From Bacteroidota bacterium (GTDB lineage Bacteria; Bacteroidota; Bacteroidia; 2-12-FULL-35-15): a stretch of 37,227 bases of DNA. The notes under the pieces are model-generated. The model was given only the letters and a program-made list of their open reading frames with translations, was not told the origin of the DNA and made no database searches. This document shows, in pieces, positions 24,315 through 32,946 of the stretch. Position 1 is the stretch's first letter, and each line of letters starts with the position of its first letter. The DNA lies in assembly GCA_025963715.1 (NCBI GenBank), contig JAOQAG010000044.1, positions 1 to 37,227 of the forward strand. Reading direction: 5' to 3'. The position numbers and the translations under genes were made by a program.

Positions 24315-25598
24315 TTACTTTTCTATTAATATTCCATTTGTATACAAGTTGATTCTTTGGATTGTGTTAGTAGAATCTCTGTATATTTCTTTGCCATTTA
24401 TTTTTCCGTTTTGATAATTTGCCTCGTAAGAAACAATCTGTGTTCCTCCGGTATTATTATAATAAAACCTGACAGGCCCATTTAGTAGATCATTTGAATA
24501 CGAAAATTCTGAGCTTACAATCCCTGTTTCATAATATGTTTTCCATATACCATCCGCCATATTATTTTTAAAAAAAGATTCCTTTCTTATTTTACCGTTT
24601 GCATAAAACCACACGAACCGGGTTAATACGCTTTCAAAAGATAAGCTGATCAATTTCGTTCCATAGGAGTCATAAATTGACCATATCCCGGTTTCTTTTC
24701 CAGAACGATAAAATCGTTCTTCTTTTAATTTACCATTATTATAATAAAAATTCCAGTTCCCATCCGGCTGATTCAACGAATCCAATTGTCCCGTAATACT
24801 TTTATTTCCGTTTGAAAAGGAGTCGCTGATTTTTTTTTCTACAGGTTTTAAATTACTGTTTGAAAAATCATGGAGATTGTTGGGACCCATTACTAAATCT
24901 GATTCAATGTTTATGTGCTGTGATTTTATAAAATCTTTTTCTTCTAAATTGTCACAGAGATCATTTGAAAAAACTGAATTATGCCTTTGATCTTCTGTTA
25001 TAACATCGAAGTTACAGGGCTCACTAATATTCAAATACCGTAACTGTGGTAAATATGCAATTGATACGGGTAATATTACCGGCCCCAGGTAAGCTTCCAG
25101 CTTAATGTACAATAGCTTTGATAATTTTGAGATCTTTTCCGGAATATATATTAAACCTGAAATGCCTTTTACTTCCAATACTTTTAAGTTAGCCAGGTCA
25201 TACAAGCCATCTGATAATGTTATTAAATTCGTATGCTCACAAGCATCGCTATTGCAGAGGTTTAATTTAAGTACCTGCAAGTTTTTAAATTCAAAGGCTT
25301 CAATAGGAAAATGAGAATAATCGCCATCTATCTGCAATTCCTGAAGATTTGGAAAATTTATAGCTTTGATCAAGATCAAATCGCTAAACTCTTTTTGTAT
25401 GCAAAGGCGATACACTTTTTTATTCACCTTATTAACATCGATCCCGTTTTTATTGCTTTGGGCCGACAGGTAATATATCTTCTGTTTGTTCAGCTCATCC
25501 AGCGATAAGACCTTGTCCAAAGCGAACGAAGATCCTGAGCAGAGTATTGAGCAGAAGAGTATAAGTATGCGGATCCTATTTAATAAAAATATTTTCAT
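24315..25598 (-). CDS. Exported LRR and MORN-like repeat protein
   Basis: This 427-aa protein has an N-terminal signal peptide (hydrophobic ILILFCSILCSGSSFA, residues ~11-26). Residues ~80-195 contain leucine-rich repeats (FPNLQELQIDGD, LQVLKLNLCNSD, LANLKVLEVKG, LSKLLYIKLEAYLG, LPQLRYLNISE). Residues ~279-427 carry five or six MORN_2-like units with the W-x-x-Y/F-Y-x-N-G-x-x-x-E pattern (GNWNFYYNNGKLKEE, GIWSIYDSYG, VWFYANGKIRKES, GIWKTYYETGIVSSE, GPVRFYYNN). MORN_2 repeats of this kind are often labelled YwqK-family antitoxin; nothing here supports a toxin-antitoxin role. It starts only 6 nt after the 787-aa gene, so it is probably translated from the same transcript, yet it is the only exported product of the unit. 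AT-rich like the two genes before it. Confidence 0.8.
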   Translation of the reverse strand: MKIFLLNRIRILILFCSILCSGSSFALDKVLSLDELNKQKIYYLSAQSNKNGIDVNKVNKKVYRLCIQKEFSDLILIKAINFPNLQELQIDGDYSHFPIEAFEFKNLQVLKLNLCNSDACEHTNLITLSDGLYDLANLKVLEVKGISGLIYIPEKISKLSKLLYIKLEAYLGPVILPVSIAYLPQLRYLNISEPCNFDVITEDQRHNSVFSNDLCDNLEEKDFIKSQHINIESDLVMGPNNLHDFSNSNLKPVEKKISDSFSNGNKSITGQLDSLNQPDGNWNFYYNNGKLKEERFYRSGKETGIWSIYDSYGTKLISLSFESVLTRFVWFYANGKIRKESFFKNNMADGIWKTYYETGIVSSEFSYSNDLLNGPVRFYYNNTGGTQIVSYEANYQNGKINGKEIYRDSTNTIQRINLYTNGILIEK

Positions 25599-25604
25599 CG
25601 CGAA

Positions 25605-27968
25605 TTAATATAAAAGCTGATCTGCAGCAGATGTATACCATTTTAAATCTTCATAAGTTGTATTAATAGCATAAAGAGGAGCGTTGGTTGGTATGCCGCT
25701 AATTTTAATTGTTTCGCATACAGCATTGTTTCTTAGCGTTAATAAATTGGTTGCTACATTCGTTGCTATTGTAGTTCCCTGCAATGCTGCTCTTGCATTT
25801 ATTCTATAGGCTAATGCTTCTAAAATGCCAAAGCATCTGAGCGTACTTAAAAGCTGATTGTATGAGGCAATTTTAGGATTGGTTGAGCTATTAAATGGCA
25901 GGGACTCATTTAACAGCAAATAAGCATCTGTCGAAGAGTTTGCGCCATACCAGGTTTGCGGCTGTAGGTCAGTATTGAATCTTGGTAAATTAACAGTAGT
26001 ATAGTCCCTGTAATCAAAAGGATTGGCAGGATCAGTAGGCGTGCCTGTTCCATCTAAATTAGGCCCCAACAAGCGTTTATCCAACCTGGATCTTAAAGGG
26101 CTTACATAAGATTCGATCCGTATTTCCAAATAAGTGCTGCTGTAGGTAACTGTTCCAAAGCTATATCTTAATTTTGGATATAATGTTTCATTATCAGAGC
26201 CCACAGCAGGTGGTAAATAATCTTCTTTTTTTACGGTGGTGCTCCTGAAAAGTGTATAGTCCGGATCCGCCATAACACCTGATGTACCGGGGCTGGAACT
26301 ACCCGGAACCTGCTTGCCTACAAATGCGCCATTTAAAAAAACAACGGGAACAACAGTTGGAGATGCCGCTTTTAAAATATCTACAAGCTTATCAAGTTTT
26401 GCGTCATAATCAGTTGCTGGCTGTAAAAAAACGGTGTCTTTTTGACTGGTTGTTAGTTCAAACCGGTCATCGTTGAATAAATTCTCCACAACAAAAGAAA
26501 ATTGTTCTGCTGTGTCTTTTACAACTACTGCTATAACTCCAACTTCTTCTGTTCCGCTATAGGACGTTATTTGTACATCACTCCCATCTGATGTAAAAAC
26601 TAATTCCTGTAAAGCAGTATTATAGGTTGCTATAATAGTATAAGGAGCGGATGCCTTATCGACAAAATAATAGATGCCCGGTAAAGGGGATTTAACAAAA
26701 GCAAGTGTTGTTGGAAAATCGGGGTTCATGATATTAAAAGTAGCTCCTGTGGGATCAAAAGGTGTAGGAACACTCCCGTTACCTATTGTCGGGCTTGTGC
26801 TAGCAATAAAATAACAGCCATATTTACCAACTTTAACGGCAAGATAGGAGGAGTCATCATCTAATCCAAAAACATCCAGGTGAACAACCGTGCGGCTGCC
26901 AGCTGTAGGTGACTTAAAAGATTTTATTTTTTGCGAACTCACTGTTTCAGAATTTCTGCTTCCATTTGTTTGCAGTTCAAAATCATATTCCAGGAACAGG
27001 AGCCCATAGTTGTTTTTACAGAGAATCCCCTGGCTAAATGATCCATTTCCAGAGGCAAGTATCATTCCGTCCGGTAGTTCTTTTCCGGGGATAATAGAAT
27101 TAAAAAGACATTTTACTAATTGTTGAATTATTAAATTTTTTTGAACATTCCATTCCGTGAAAATTTTTAATAGGACTTTGTTATATTCGTCCTGGAGGTA
27201 AAATGTAAGGTCGCTTCCCGAAGCTCCATTATTTGCCTTATTCTTATAAACGTTCATTACATTTGGATCCTTGAATTTAAAATGATCTTCATCAGGTAAA
27301 AGATTTGCCGGCGGAGTCGTAAATGGGACTTTAACCATATATGTAAACAGCTTTCCTTTGATCGTAGTTGTGCTTGTCGTATCTCCTTTGCCTCCAAAAG
27401 CTATGTTTGGCATCATCAGATCATTAAATGCAATTTTTTCAGAAGCTTTTTTTGGTAGTTGAAAACCATTGTCCAGCAATACCTGTTTTAATGCCTGGTA
27501 AATAACAGGTTGGCTGGTATCAGCAATTATCGCTTGTTTTGCTATTTCAGAAGTATTAGATGACAAGGTTGTATTCGTTGTAATTGTACCCTTTGTTATG
27601 AGCTGCAACTGTTTTGTTAAATGAAACATTACAACCATATATAATCCGGCGCTTAAGGCTCCTGCATCGATTTTAGTAGAATCAATAACAACAATGCTAT
27701 ATCCCGGTGAACTTGTACCTGTAACAGAAATTCCAGCTGGCGCAAATCCATTCTGGTATATTTTTGTAAGTTGCGGCGCAGGTGTAGTTGTTAAATTAAG
27801 ATTTGCAGGTGGTACTGTTGCCGGATTGCCGTCAATATAGTATAACACTTGTTGCAACGATTCAAGCAGGTCCTGAGGGATTGTTGCCGCAGTACAAAGT
27901 GGGCTGCTGAAAAAAGCAGCGAGTGTCGTTACAGGTATAGTTACCTTTTCATCTTTATATATTGGCAT
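25605..27968 (-). CDS. 787-aa protein of unknown function, second gene of the giant-protein unit
   Basis: I do not recognise this protein. It starts MPIYKDEKVTIPVTTLAAFF without a signal peptide, membrane segment or sorting tail. The N-terminal ~250 residues alternate Thr/Pro-rich and helical stretches. Around residues 260-300 is a helix with FYLQDEYNKVLLKIFTEW. Residues ~310-500 look like a beta-sandwich (GLLFLEYDFEL, TVVHLDVFGLDDDSSYLAVKV, GCYFIAS). The C-terminal part (from ~600: YLEIRIESYVSPLRSRL, YRDYTTVNLPRF, ILEALAYRINARA) is mixed. It follows the 697-aa gene with 3 nt between stop and start and precedes the LRR/MORN gene by 6 nt, so translational coupling is likely. AT-rich. Its place before two giant proteins suggests a joint role, unproven. 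Confidence 0.7.
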   Translation of the reverse strand: MPIYKDEKVTIPVTTLAAFFSSPLCTAATIPQDLLESLQQVLYYIDGNPATVPPANLNLTTTPAPQLTKIYQNGFAPAGISVTGTSSPGYSIVVIDSTKIDAGALSAGLYMVVMFHLTKQLQLITKGTITTNTTLSSNTSEIAKQAIIADTSQPVIYQALKQVLLDNGFQLPKKASEKIAFNDLMMPNIAFGGKGDTTSTTTIKGKLFTYMVKVPFTTPPANLLPDEDHFKFKDPNVMNVYKNKANNGASGSDLTFYLQDEYNKVLLKIFTEWNVQKNLIIQQLVKCLFNSIIPGKELPDGMILASGNGSFSQGILCKNNYGLLFLEYDFELQTNGSRNSETVSSQKIKSFKSPTAGSRTVVHLDVFGLDDDSSYLAVKVGKYGCYFIASTSPTIGNGSVPTPFDPTGATFNIMNPDFPTTLAFVKSPLPGIYYFVDKASAPYTIIATYNTALQELVFTSDGSDVQITSYSGTEEVGVIAVVVKDTAEQFSFVVENLFNDDRFELTTSQKDTVFLQPATDYDAKLDKLVDILKAASPTVVPVVFLNGAFVGKQVPGSSSPGTSGVMADPDYTLFRSTTVKKEDYLPPAVGSDNETLYPKLRYSFGTVTYSSTYLEIRIESYVSPLRSRLDKRLLGPNLDGTGTPTDPANPFDYRDYTTVNLPRFNTDLQPQTWYGANSSTDAYLLLNESLPFNSSTNPKIASYNQLLSTLRCFGILEALAYRINARAALQGTTIATNVATNLLTLRNNAVCETIKISGIPTNAPLYAINTTYEDLKWYTSAADQLLY

Positions 27969-27971
27969 GGC

Positions 27972-30065
27972 TTAGTTATATATGGTGTATGAATTTAATA
28001 AAACGTCTAGCGGCAGATATTCGGTAGCAGTTATGTTCCCTGAACCGTCAATGGTGAAACCTTTAAGCATAATATCATATCTGAAATATTTTATAGGAGG
28101 GTTGTCATTTGACTGATCATTCGCTGTAGTACCATCCCTATCATTCCTATTGGCAACACCCAAAAATATTTTGTAGTAGTTCGAAAGGCCTCCGAGAGTT
28201 ATTTTTATATCATCAAAAGCTGTTTTTTTGAAAATAATTGCAATAAACTGGGTTTCATAAAGCGGCACAGTAAACTTTTCAAGAAAAGAAGGATCGGCTG
28301 CTTCCATCTTTAGGGTTTGGATCTGAGGTGGTATAAGATAATTTAATGTGATCAGTGTTTCTGTAAGCTGGTTAAGCTTTTCGCGATTATCGGCATAGTT
28401 CATGAAAAAATCACTGTTGCTGTCGGTTTCTGAATTAAAAGAAATTTGATTGTGTGTTCTGAATAGCTGTGGATTTTTATGAATATCCTTTGCAAAAGCA
28501 AAAAGTGTAACGGTATCAGTGTCTACTGCTATTCCGATATCTGCAACAAAATCAATTCCCTGTTCATTAAGCCAATCCACATAAACCTCTTCATTATATA
28601 CTTTTACACGAACTTTTGGAAGTCCTGTAACAGTTGAAAATGGAAATGGAACTCCCATTTTTAACAAAGGAAATAAACTGTCCATAAAATCGGTTGAGCG
28701 AATTACTGTTCCCGAAGAGGTGGGTGGATCACCATTTTTTCTATTTAATTTTTTAAAATACCTTAATTTTATGATGCAGGAAATAACAGTGGTATCTGTG
28801 TTGCTATCCCTGTTTGGCGTAGCCAGCTCAATATCCGAAGTATAGCCCGTTGGAGTGGTAGGCTCTATAAACCGGTCTTTCCCTCTAAGCTGTTTTCTAA
28901 ATGAGAATAATTTGTTTTTATATCCTTGCGAAATATAAACAACTGGAAATTCATTATCCCCTATAGGTAAATTAATTTTAATTGTATTTTTTGATGATGT
29001 ATTTCCTGCTGGAAATAAAGGAGAACCACTAGAGTTAAGAATCAGGACCGGCCAGTTGTTCGTGTAATAATCACTGTTAACAATGGCTGCAGCCTGTAAT
29101 GAAATATTTATGAAATTGCCATAATTTTTATAATAATTAAACGACTGATTATGCTCATTCCTGATATCAAGAAACACACAATTCCGGTTATAAAAATTTC
29201 CGTTGGTAGCCGTTGTATGTTGCGTTCCCTTTAAAACTTTATCATAAATGTCGTTGCCTGATGTTTTATTAAACGTGCCGGAAGTCGTTTTTGCGCGGAT
29301 AGTATCAGCATAAAATGAACCGTAGAAAGCACCCGCGTCTATGAAATTCAAGATCTCTTCTTTGTCATGCCAATACTTAAAAATATCGGCATCCGTTGGA
29401 GTAGGAGTAGTTGGAAGTTGTGGAACCTTAATAAAGTTTTCTTGGTTACGGGTAAATTTTAATATAGGATCATACCCTACGCTTTCCGTTATAATTTCAA
29501 AGCCAAATCCTGCAGGATCAAAATTGCCAATATCCCATCCAGCTGTTACTTTCGGAAATTGGTAAGTAATTCCTTCTCTGTAAAATAAATTATCAATCAG
29601 GTCACTATCATCAAAGTTGGTAATTGTTGCATCAAGATCAATTCCCAAGGCTTTTTCAGAAGGCGGAACGGAGGCCTGCCCTGTAATAAAAAGAAATGCA
29701 TCCCATGAAGTTTTTACACTTCCTGTTAAATCATTATTGGATGTATTAAGAACATTGCCGCTCCCATCTAATAACGAGTTTTTTAAAATGCCTTTGTAAA
29801 TAATATACTTTATTGTGGCACAATTGATTCGGGGCTTATTTGATGGTTTTAAAATTAAATTTACCAGATTTGTATTTCCCTGATCTTGTTGAATACATAC
29901 CGTCCCATCACAAATTGCGTATGCCTTAGGAGTGCCCGTTGCTGTATGCAGGCTGGTAACTCTGAATTGCTCATCAGTACCCGAAATGCCTGCCGGTCCG
30001 TATGCCTGAGAAGAACTCTGAGAGTTCAGTAAATCAATATCCGTGAAGAAGAAAAAATCAGCCAT
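27972..30065 (-). CDS. 697-aa protein of unknown function, first gene of the giant-protein unit
   Basis: I do not recognise a named family. The protein begins MADFFFFTDIDLLNSQSSSQ with no signal peptide. Residues ~25-110 have a compact alternating pattern (QFRVTSLHTATGTPKAYAIC, CIQQD, NLVNLILKPS, INCATIKYIIYKGI) that looks like a conserved N-terminal domain. Later landmarks are NCVFLDIRNEHNQSFNYYKN (~300), PIGDNEFPVVYISQGYKNK (~365), RVKVYNEEVYVDWLNEQGID (~505) and a C-terminal sandwich ending EYLPLDVLLNSYTIYN. Aromatic and Asn residues are abundant. It leads the transcription unit: 351 nt of AT-rich non-coding DNA lie upstream, with a terminator of the neighbouring operon in it. I found no TAnnTTTG promoter there, so this unit may use an unusual promoter. 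Confidence 0.7.
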   Translation of the reverse strand: MADFFFFTDIDLLNSQSSSQAYGPAGISGTDEQFRVTSLHTATGTPKAYAICDGTVCIQQDQGNTNLVNLILKPSNKPRINCATIKYIIYKGILKNSLLDGSGNVLNTSNNDLTGSVKTSWDAFLFITGQASVPPSEKALGIDLDATITNFDDSDLIDNLFYREGITYQFPKVTAGWDIGNFDPAGFGFEIITESVGYDPILKFTRNQENFIKVPQLPTTPTPTDADIFKYWHDKEEILNFIDAGAFYGSFYADTIRAKTTSGTFNKTSGNDIYDKVLKGTQHTTATNGNFYNRNCVFLDIRNEHNQSFNYYKNYGNFINISLQAAAIVNSDYYTNNWPVLILNSSGSPLFPAGNTSSKNTIKINLPIGDNEFPVVYISQGYKNKLFSFRKQLRGKDRFIEPTTPTGYTSDIELATPNRDSNTDTTVISCIIKLRYFKKLNRKNGDPPTSSGTVIRSTDFMDSLFPLLKMGVPFPFSTVTGLPKVRVKVYNEEVYVDWLNEQGIDFVADIGIAVDTDTVTLFAFAKDIHKNPQLFRTHNQISFNSETDSNSDFFMNYADNREKLNQLTETLITLNYLIPPQIQTLKMEAADPSFLEKFTVPLYETQFIAIIFKKTAFDDIKITLGGLSNYYKIFLGVANRNDRDGTTANDQSNDNPPIKYFRYDIMLKGFTIDGSGNITATEYLPLDVLLNSYTIYN

Positions 30066-30310
30066 AATATTTATTTTTTAAAATATATAACGTATATACA
30101 AGTAAGAAGATACTTTAGAGGAGAGGAAATTTTAAAACGTATTTTAAAATTTTGAAAAGTATTTAAAAAAGCATTTAAAAGAACGGTATGGCTAATATAA
30201 ACCAAAAAAAATGGAACTTATTGCATCTGGAAAATGCCGGAGAAAAAATAAAAATAATTTGAAAAAACTTAAAATGCTGAATTATAGCTGATTATGTGGC
30301 GAGTGCAAAA
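30066..30310. other. Very AT-rich region upstream of the giant-protein unit
   Basis: No gene is seen. On the strand that would drive the 697-aa gene there is no exact TAnnTTTG box; TATCTTCT (30106-30113, minus) and TATATTTT near 30081 are near misses. The stretch consists largely of TTTTAAAA-like words. Any regulator site cannot be identified by eye. Confidence 0.4.
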
Positions 30311-30340
30311 AAAAAGACCCGTAAAAATACGGGTCTTTTT
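30311..30340 (-). terminator. Rho-independent terminator of the TlpA-like gene
   Basis: AAAAAGACCCGTA (30311-30323) and TACGGGTCTTTTT (30328-30340) form a perfect 13-bp stem with the loop AAAA. Read leftwards a long T-run follows (A-run from 30307). It lies 77 nt after the stop at 30417, and is symmetrical enough to work both ways. Confidence 0.85.
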
Positions 30341-30416
30341 AACAATTAAAAAACATTAAAATAATTTTGGCATATTTTTTAGTGAGTGTGTTTTTCCGAC
30401 ATCAGATGACAAAAAA

Positions 30417-31841
30417 CTATTGCTGATTTGTTTTATTTCCAACACCATGTAACTTGCTTTTTGCTTTTGTAAGATCGTAAAACACTTGCTCTATATCGCC
30501 AGCAGGGCTTTCTGCAGGCACCTGTATAAATTTACCATCCATACCGATCAGAAAATAAGCAGGCATTGCAGAAATTTCGTATTGTTTTTTTAATTCTCCT
30601 GCACTGTTATCATACAAAAATGTCCAATCGTATTTTGGGTTTTTTGCCTGGAATGCCTGCAGTTCCGCGTTTGTTTTATCCGTTGAAATGCTTACAAATT
30701 CGATCTTTGCGCCGTATACTTTTTTTAAGGACGGGATCACTTTCATTTGTTCCAGGCAAGCCGTACAATTGGCATCGTAAAACATTACGTATACATATTT
30801 TTTTGCACGCAGCTCATCAAGACTATGTGTAATGCCTGTTTTATCAGGTAATTCAAAGGCTGGTGCAAGTACGCCTTTTTGTAATTTTGAAAATGAATTC
30901 AGCATGTTTTGTGCAATCCGTTTGTGTTCTTCCACCTTGCTATCCGTGCTCATTTGTTTTAAGATCGCAACAATCCCGTCTCTTTTAAATGTTCCGTCGT
31001 AATACGATTCATACAAACCTTTCATCAATACCAGCTCGCAGATCGTATCATTCGGAATGTAGATATGGCGTTTCAAAGCGCTGGCAGCAGCAGGAAAGCT
31101 CCCGCGGTCGTTAATAATAAAATTAAGATCACTGCCTTGTTTACTCAATGCAAATGTTTGTAATTTTTGTTTGTAAAACGAGTTGAAAAAATTCATGTAC
31201 TCCGGATGGTTATATAAAATAGGCTTGTTGGCAATGTAGGTCATGAATAATTTTTTCTCGCTCATCTTTGTATTCTTTTCCATCGCCGCAATCGAGTAAT
31301 CTACATAGCCTGTAAAATAAGGGTTTGCTACCGTTGAGTAATAGCTGTGCATCGCTACTTTAAACGAATCGATCTTTACCTGCGGTGTGCGTCTTACAAA
31401 CTCTTTGTAATCCACCGATAAAAAATCATCAAAGCGTTTGTCGTAATCCATCGTCAGTGCATTGATCTCCACCTTACTTGTTTGTTTGATCGCAATTTTT
31501 ACATCGTGCTCAATGTTGGGGTTTTGGTAGGTGCCCGAATCCGGCGGCGAGATGATCACATCGTAATTCGCATTCGGCTGAATGTACATCGAAGCAATGT
31601 GTTTGTCGATCTTCAGGGTAACATACTGTATTTCCTTTGAATTGAATTCCAATGAAAAATTTCCTACGGAATCAATAGTGGTATATGTAATTTGTTTTTG
31701 TGTTTTGGAAATATAATCGTTATAGATCCACACACCAATTTCCTGCTCTTCATACGTTTTGGCAGTTCCCCTGATAGTCACCTTCTGCGAAAGCGAAAGT
31801 AAAGGGCTTAGTAAAATAAGGAGTAGGAGGAGTTTTTTCAT
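30417..31841 (-). CDS. Secreted TlpA-like thioredoxin-family protein with CTAC motif
   Basis: This 474-aa protein has a signal peptide (MKKLLLLLILLSPLLSLSQ) and should act in the periplasm. Residues ~20-115 form a beta-sandwich of the DUF4369-like kind often attached to Bacteroidota TlpA proteins. Residues ~120-310 are helical. The thioredoxin domain begins near 323 (GVLAPAFELPDKTG) with the redox pair C359-T-A-C362 in FYDANCTACLEQM and the cis-proline in SAMPAYFLIG (P427). Such proteins reduce or isomerise disulfides, or support cytochrome c maturation; the partner here is unknown. The first Cys of C-T-A-C is preceded by N rather than the usual W, so the redox potential may differ. The gene has a good terminator at 30311 and no clear promoter box. 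Confidence 0.88.
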   Translation of the reverse strand: MKKLLLLLILLSPLLSLSQKVTIRGTAKTYEEQEIGVWIYNDYISKTQKQITYTTIDSVGNFSLEFNSKEIQYVTLKIDKHIASMYIQPNANYDVIISPPDSGTYQNPNIEHDVKIAIKQTSKVEINALTMDYDKRFDDFLSVDYKEFVRRTPQVKIDSFKVAMHSYYSTVANPYFTGYVDYSIAAMEKNTKMSEKKLFMTYIANKPILYNHPEYMNFFNSFYKQKLQTFALSKQGSDLNFIINDRGSFPAAASALKRHIYIPNDTICELVLMKGLYESYYDGTFKRDGIVAILKQMSTDSKVEEHKRIAQNMLNSFSKLQKGVLAPAFELPDKTGITHSLDELRAKKYVYVMFYDANCTACLEQMKVIPSLKKVYGAKIEFVSISTDKTNAELQAFQAKNPKYDWTFLYDNSAGELKKQYEISAMPAYFLIGMDGKFIQVPAESPAGDIEQVFYDLTKAKSKLHGVGNKTNQQ

Positions 31842-32180
31842 AGTTACGGATAACGCCCGCCTGAACGATTCGGGCAGGAACAGAAACGAATTTTACGAAT
31901 CTGAGTTTATTACAAATTACGAATGAATACTAATTTACAAATCTGTGTGATCGCTTTACTAATATACTAATTGGTGTGTACTGTATTGTTTAAAGTATCG
32001 TTTGATTTTTTCCGCGATCGGTCGAAATGACAATTTAAAAGCGGTTCATCTAAAATTGTCATTTCGACCGGAGTCGAGAAACAGGCATTATAAAATTTGA
32101 ATTTATTGAATGTGTTAACATAAATCCATGTGACCAATTCAATTGAAAAACTGTTTTTTTAATTCCTTCTTTGCGCCTTC
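31842..32180. other. Intergenic DNA with a dispersed palindrome
   Basis: No gene is seen. It holds a small hairpin near 31857-31881 (GCCCG...CGGGC) and the 18-bp inverted repeat described separately. Short AT-rich stretches fill the rest. Confidence 0.4.
32019..32070. repeat. Inverted repeat of the GTCATTTCGACCG type
   Basis: CGGTCGAAATGACAATTT (32019-32036) and its exact reverse complement (32053-32070) flank a 16-nt loop. It is followed by GAGTCGAGAAAC. This is a familiar REP-like class in Bacteroidota; only one copy is in this window. Confidence 0.75.
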
Positions 32181-32223
32181 GTGCCTTAGTGGTAAAAAAA
32201 ACGCTGCGAAGCAGCCACACAGC
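32181..32223 (-). repeat. Half copy of the inverted-repeat element, acting as coaD terminator
   Basis: This matches the right end of the element at 10274-10546: CTTAGTGGTAAAAAAAA, then an end sequence with 18 of 19 bases identical. On the minus strand it reads GCTGC-TTC-GCAGC-G followed by eight T, an intrinsic terminator directly after the coaD stop at 32228. The other half of the element is absent. Confidence 0.65.
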
Positions 32224-32227
32224 AAAA

Positions 32228-32713
32228 TTAAACTTTGAACTGTTTTTCCGCTTCCTTCAAATCGATCGATACAGGAACAAAAGGAGAAGCATCGCCGTTA
32301 TTACGGATAATATCACGCACAATTGTCGAATTTATTGCAGAAAGTTCCGGAATTGGTAAAATAAAAACCGTTTCAATCTCCGGCGACATGATCTTATTAT
32401 TCTGGGCAATTGCTTTTTCAAATTCAAAATCCGCAGAAGTACGCAGTCCGCGCAGGATAAATTTTGCATTCATTTTTTTACAAAATTCGATCGTTAGGCC
32501 TGTATATGTTTCCACACGCACTTTGGGTTCATTGACAAACACCTGTTTGATCCATTTTTCGCGCTGCTCCAGTGTAAAAAAGCTTTGTTTGCTGCTGTTT
32601 TTTCCAATAGCAATAATTATTTCATCAAACAATGGCAATGCCCGTTGTAAAATATTTTCATGTCCTTTGGTGATCGGATCAAAGGAACCCGGAAAAATGG
32701 CAATTCTTTTCAT
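32228..32713 (-). CDS. coaD: Pantetheine-phosphate adenylyltransferase
   Basis: CoaD (161 aa) transfers AMP from ATP to 4'-phosphopantetheine, making dephospho-CoA in coenzyme A synthesis. The N-terminus MKRIAIFPGSFDPITKGHEN contains the nucleotidyltransferase T/HxGH motif (T15-K-G-H18). RGLRTSADFEFE (88-99) is the substrate-binding segment, and INSTIVRDI (127-135) corresponds to the ISSTxxR motif. The length is normal (150-165). A TATATTTG box lies 24 nt upstream of the ATG, and the gene ends at a repeat-borne terminator. Its plus-strand counterpart ORF is a shadow. Confidence 0.96.
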   Translation of the reverse strand: MKRIAIFPGSFDPITKGHENILQRALPLFDEIIIAIGKNSSKQSFFTLEQREKWIKQVFVNEPKVRVETYTGLTIEFCKKMNAKFILRGLRTSADFEFEKAIAQNNKIMSPEIETVFILPIPELSAINSTIVRDIIRNNGDASPFVPVSIDLKEAEKQFKV

Positions 32714-32737
32714 GGTTTGCGTATTTAGTGATTAATA

Positions 32738-32745
32738 CAAATATA
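32738..32745 (-). promoter_or_regulatory. -7 promoter box for coaD
   Basis: On the minus strand TATATTTG matches TAnnTTTG exactly, 24 nt upstream of the ATG at 32713. Confidence 0.55.
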
Positions 32746-32892
32746 CTTATTGGGAAACGAATAAAAAAACGTTGTGGAACTCTTTGAATTATCAGGTGCA
32801 GGATTTAGCTTGTTAATTGTCAGCATCTCTCTTTTTTGCGCTGTTATCCCGGCGTATCTTGATTGATTGTTCTCATTTCTCCCTGCGCTGTC

Positions 32893-32928
32893 ATCCCGGG
32901 CCTGACCCGGGATCTGTCAATTAAGAAC
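32893..32928. repeat. Dispersed CCCGGG palindrome, second copy
   Basis: ATCCCGGG (32893-32900) and CCCGGGAT (32906-32913) form an 8-bp stem. The following bases to 32928 match the start of the window (1-23) with two differences. It lies between rsmD and coaD, just 3' of rsmD. Confidence 0.75.
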
Positions 32929-32946
32929 TCCCAAACAACGTGTATA

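Noticed and set aside
24315-25598. Toxin-antitoxin function from MORN_2 (YwqK-like) repeats
   Set aside because: The label is a loose family name; no toxin partner is adjacent and the protein is exported.
10644-30065. Phage tail, tailocin or contractile injection system
   Set aside because: No sheath, tube, baseplate, AAA ATPase, tape-measure or lysis gene is seen; only size and repeat style are reminiscent.
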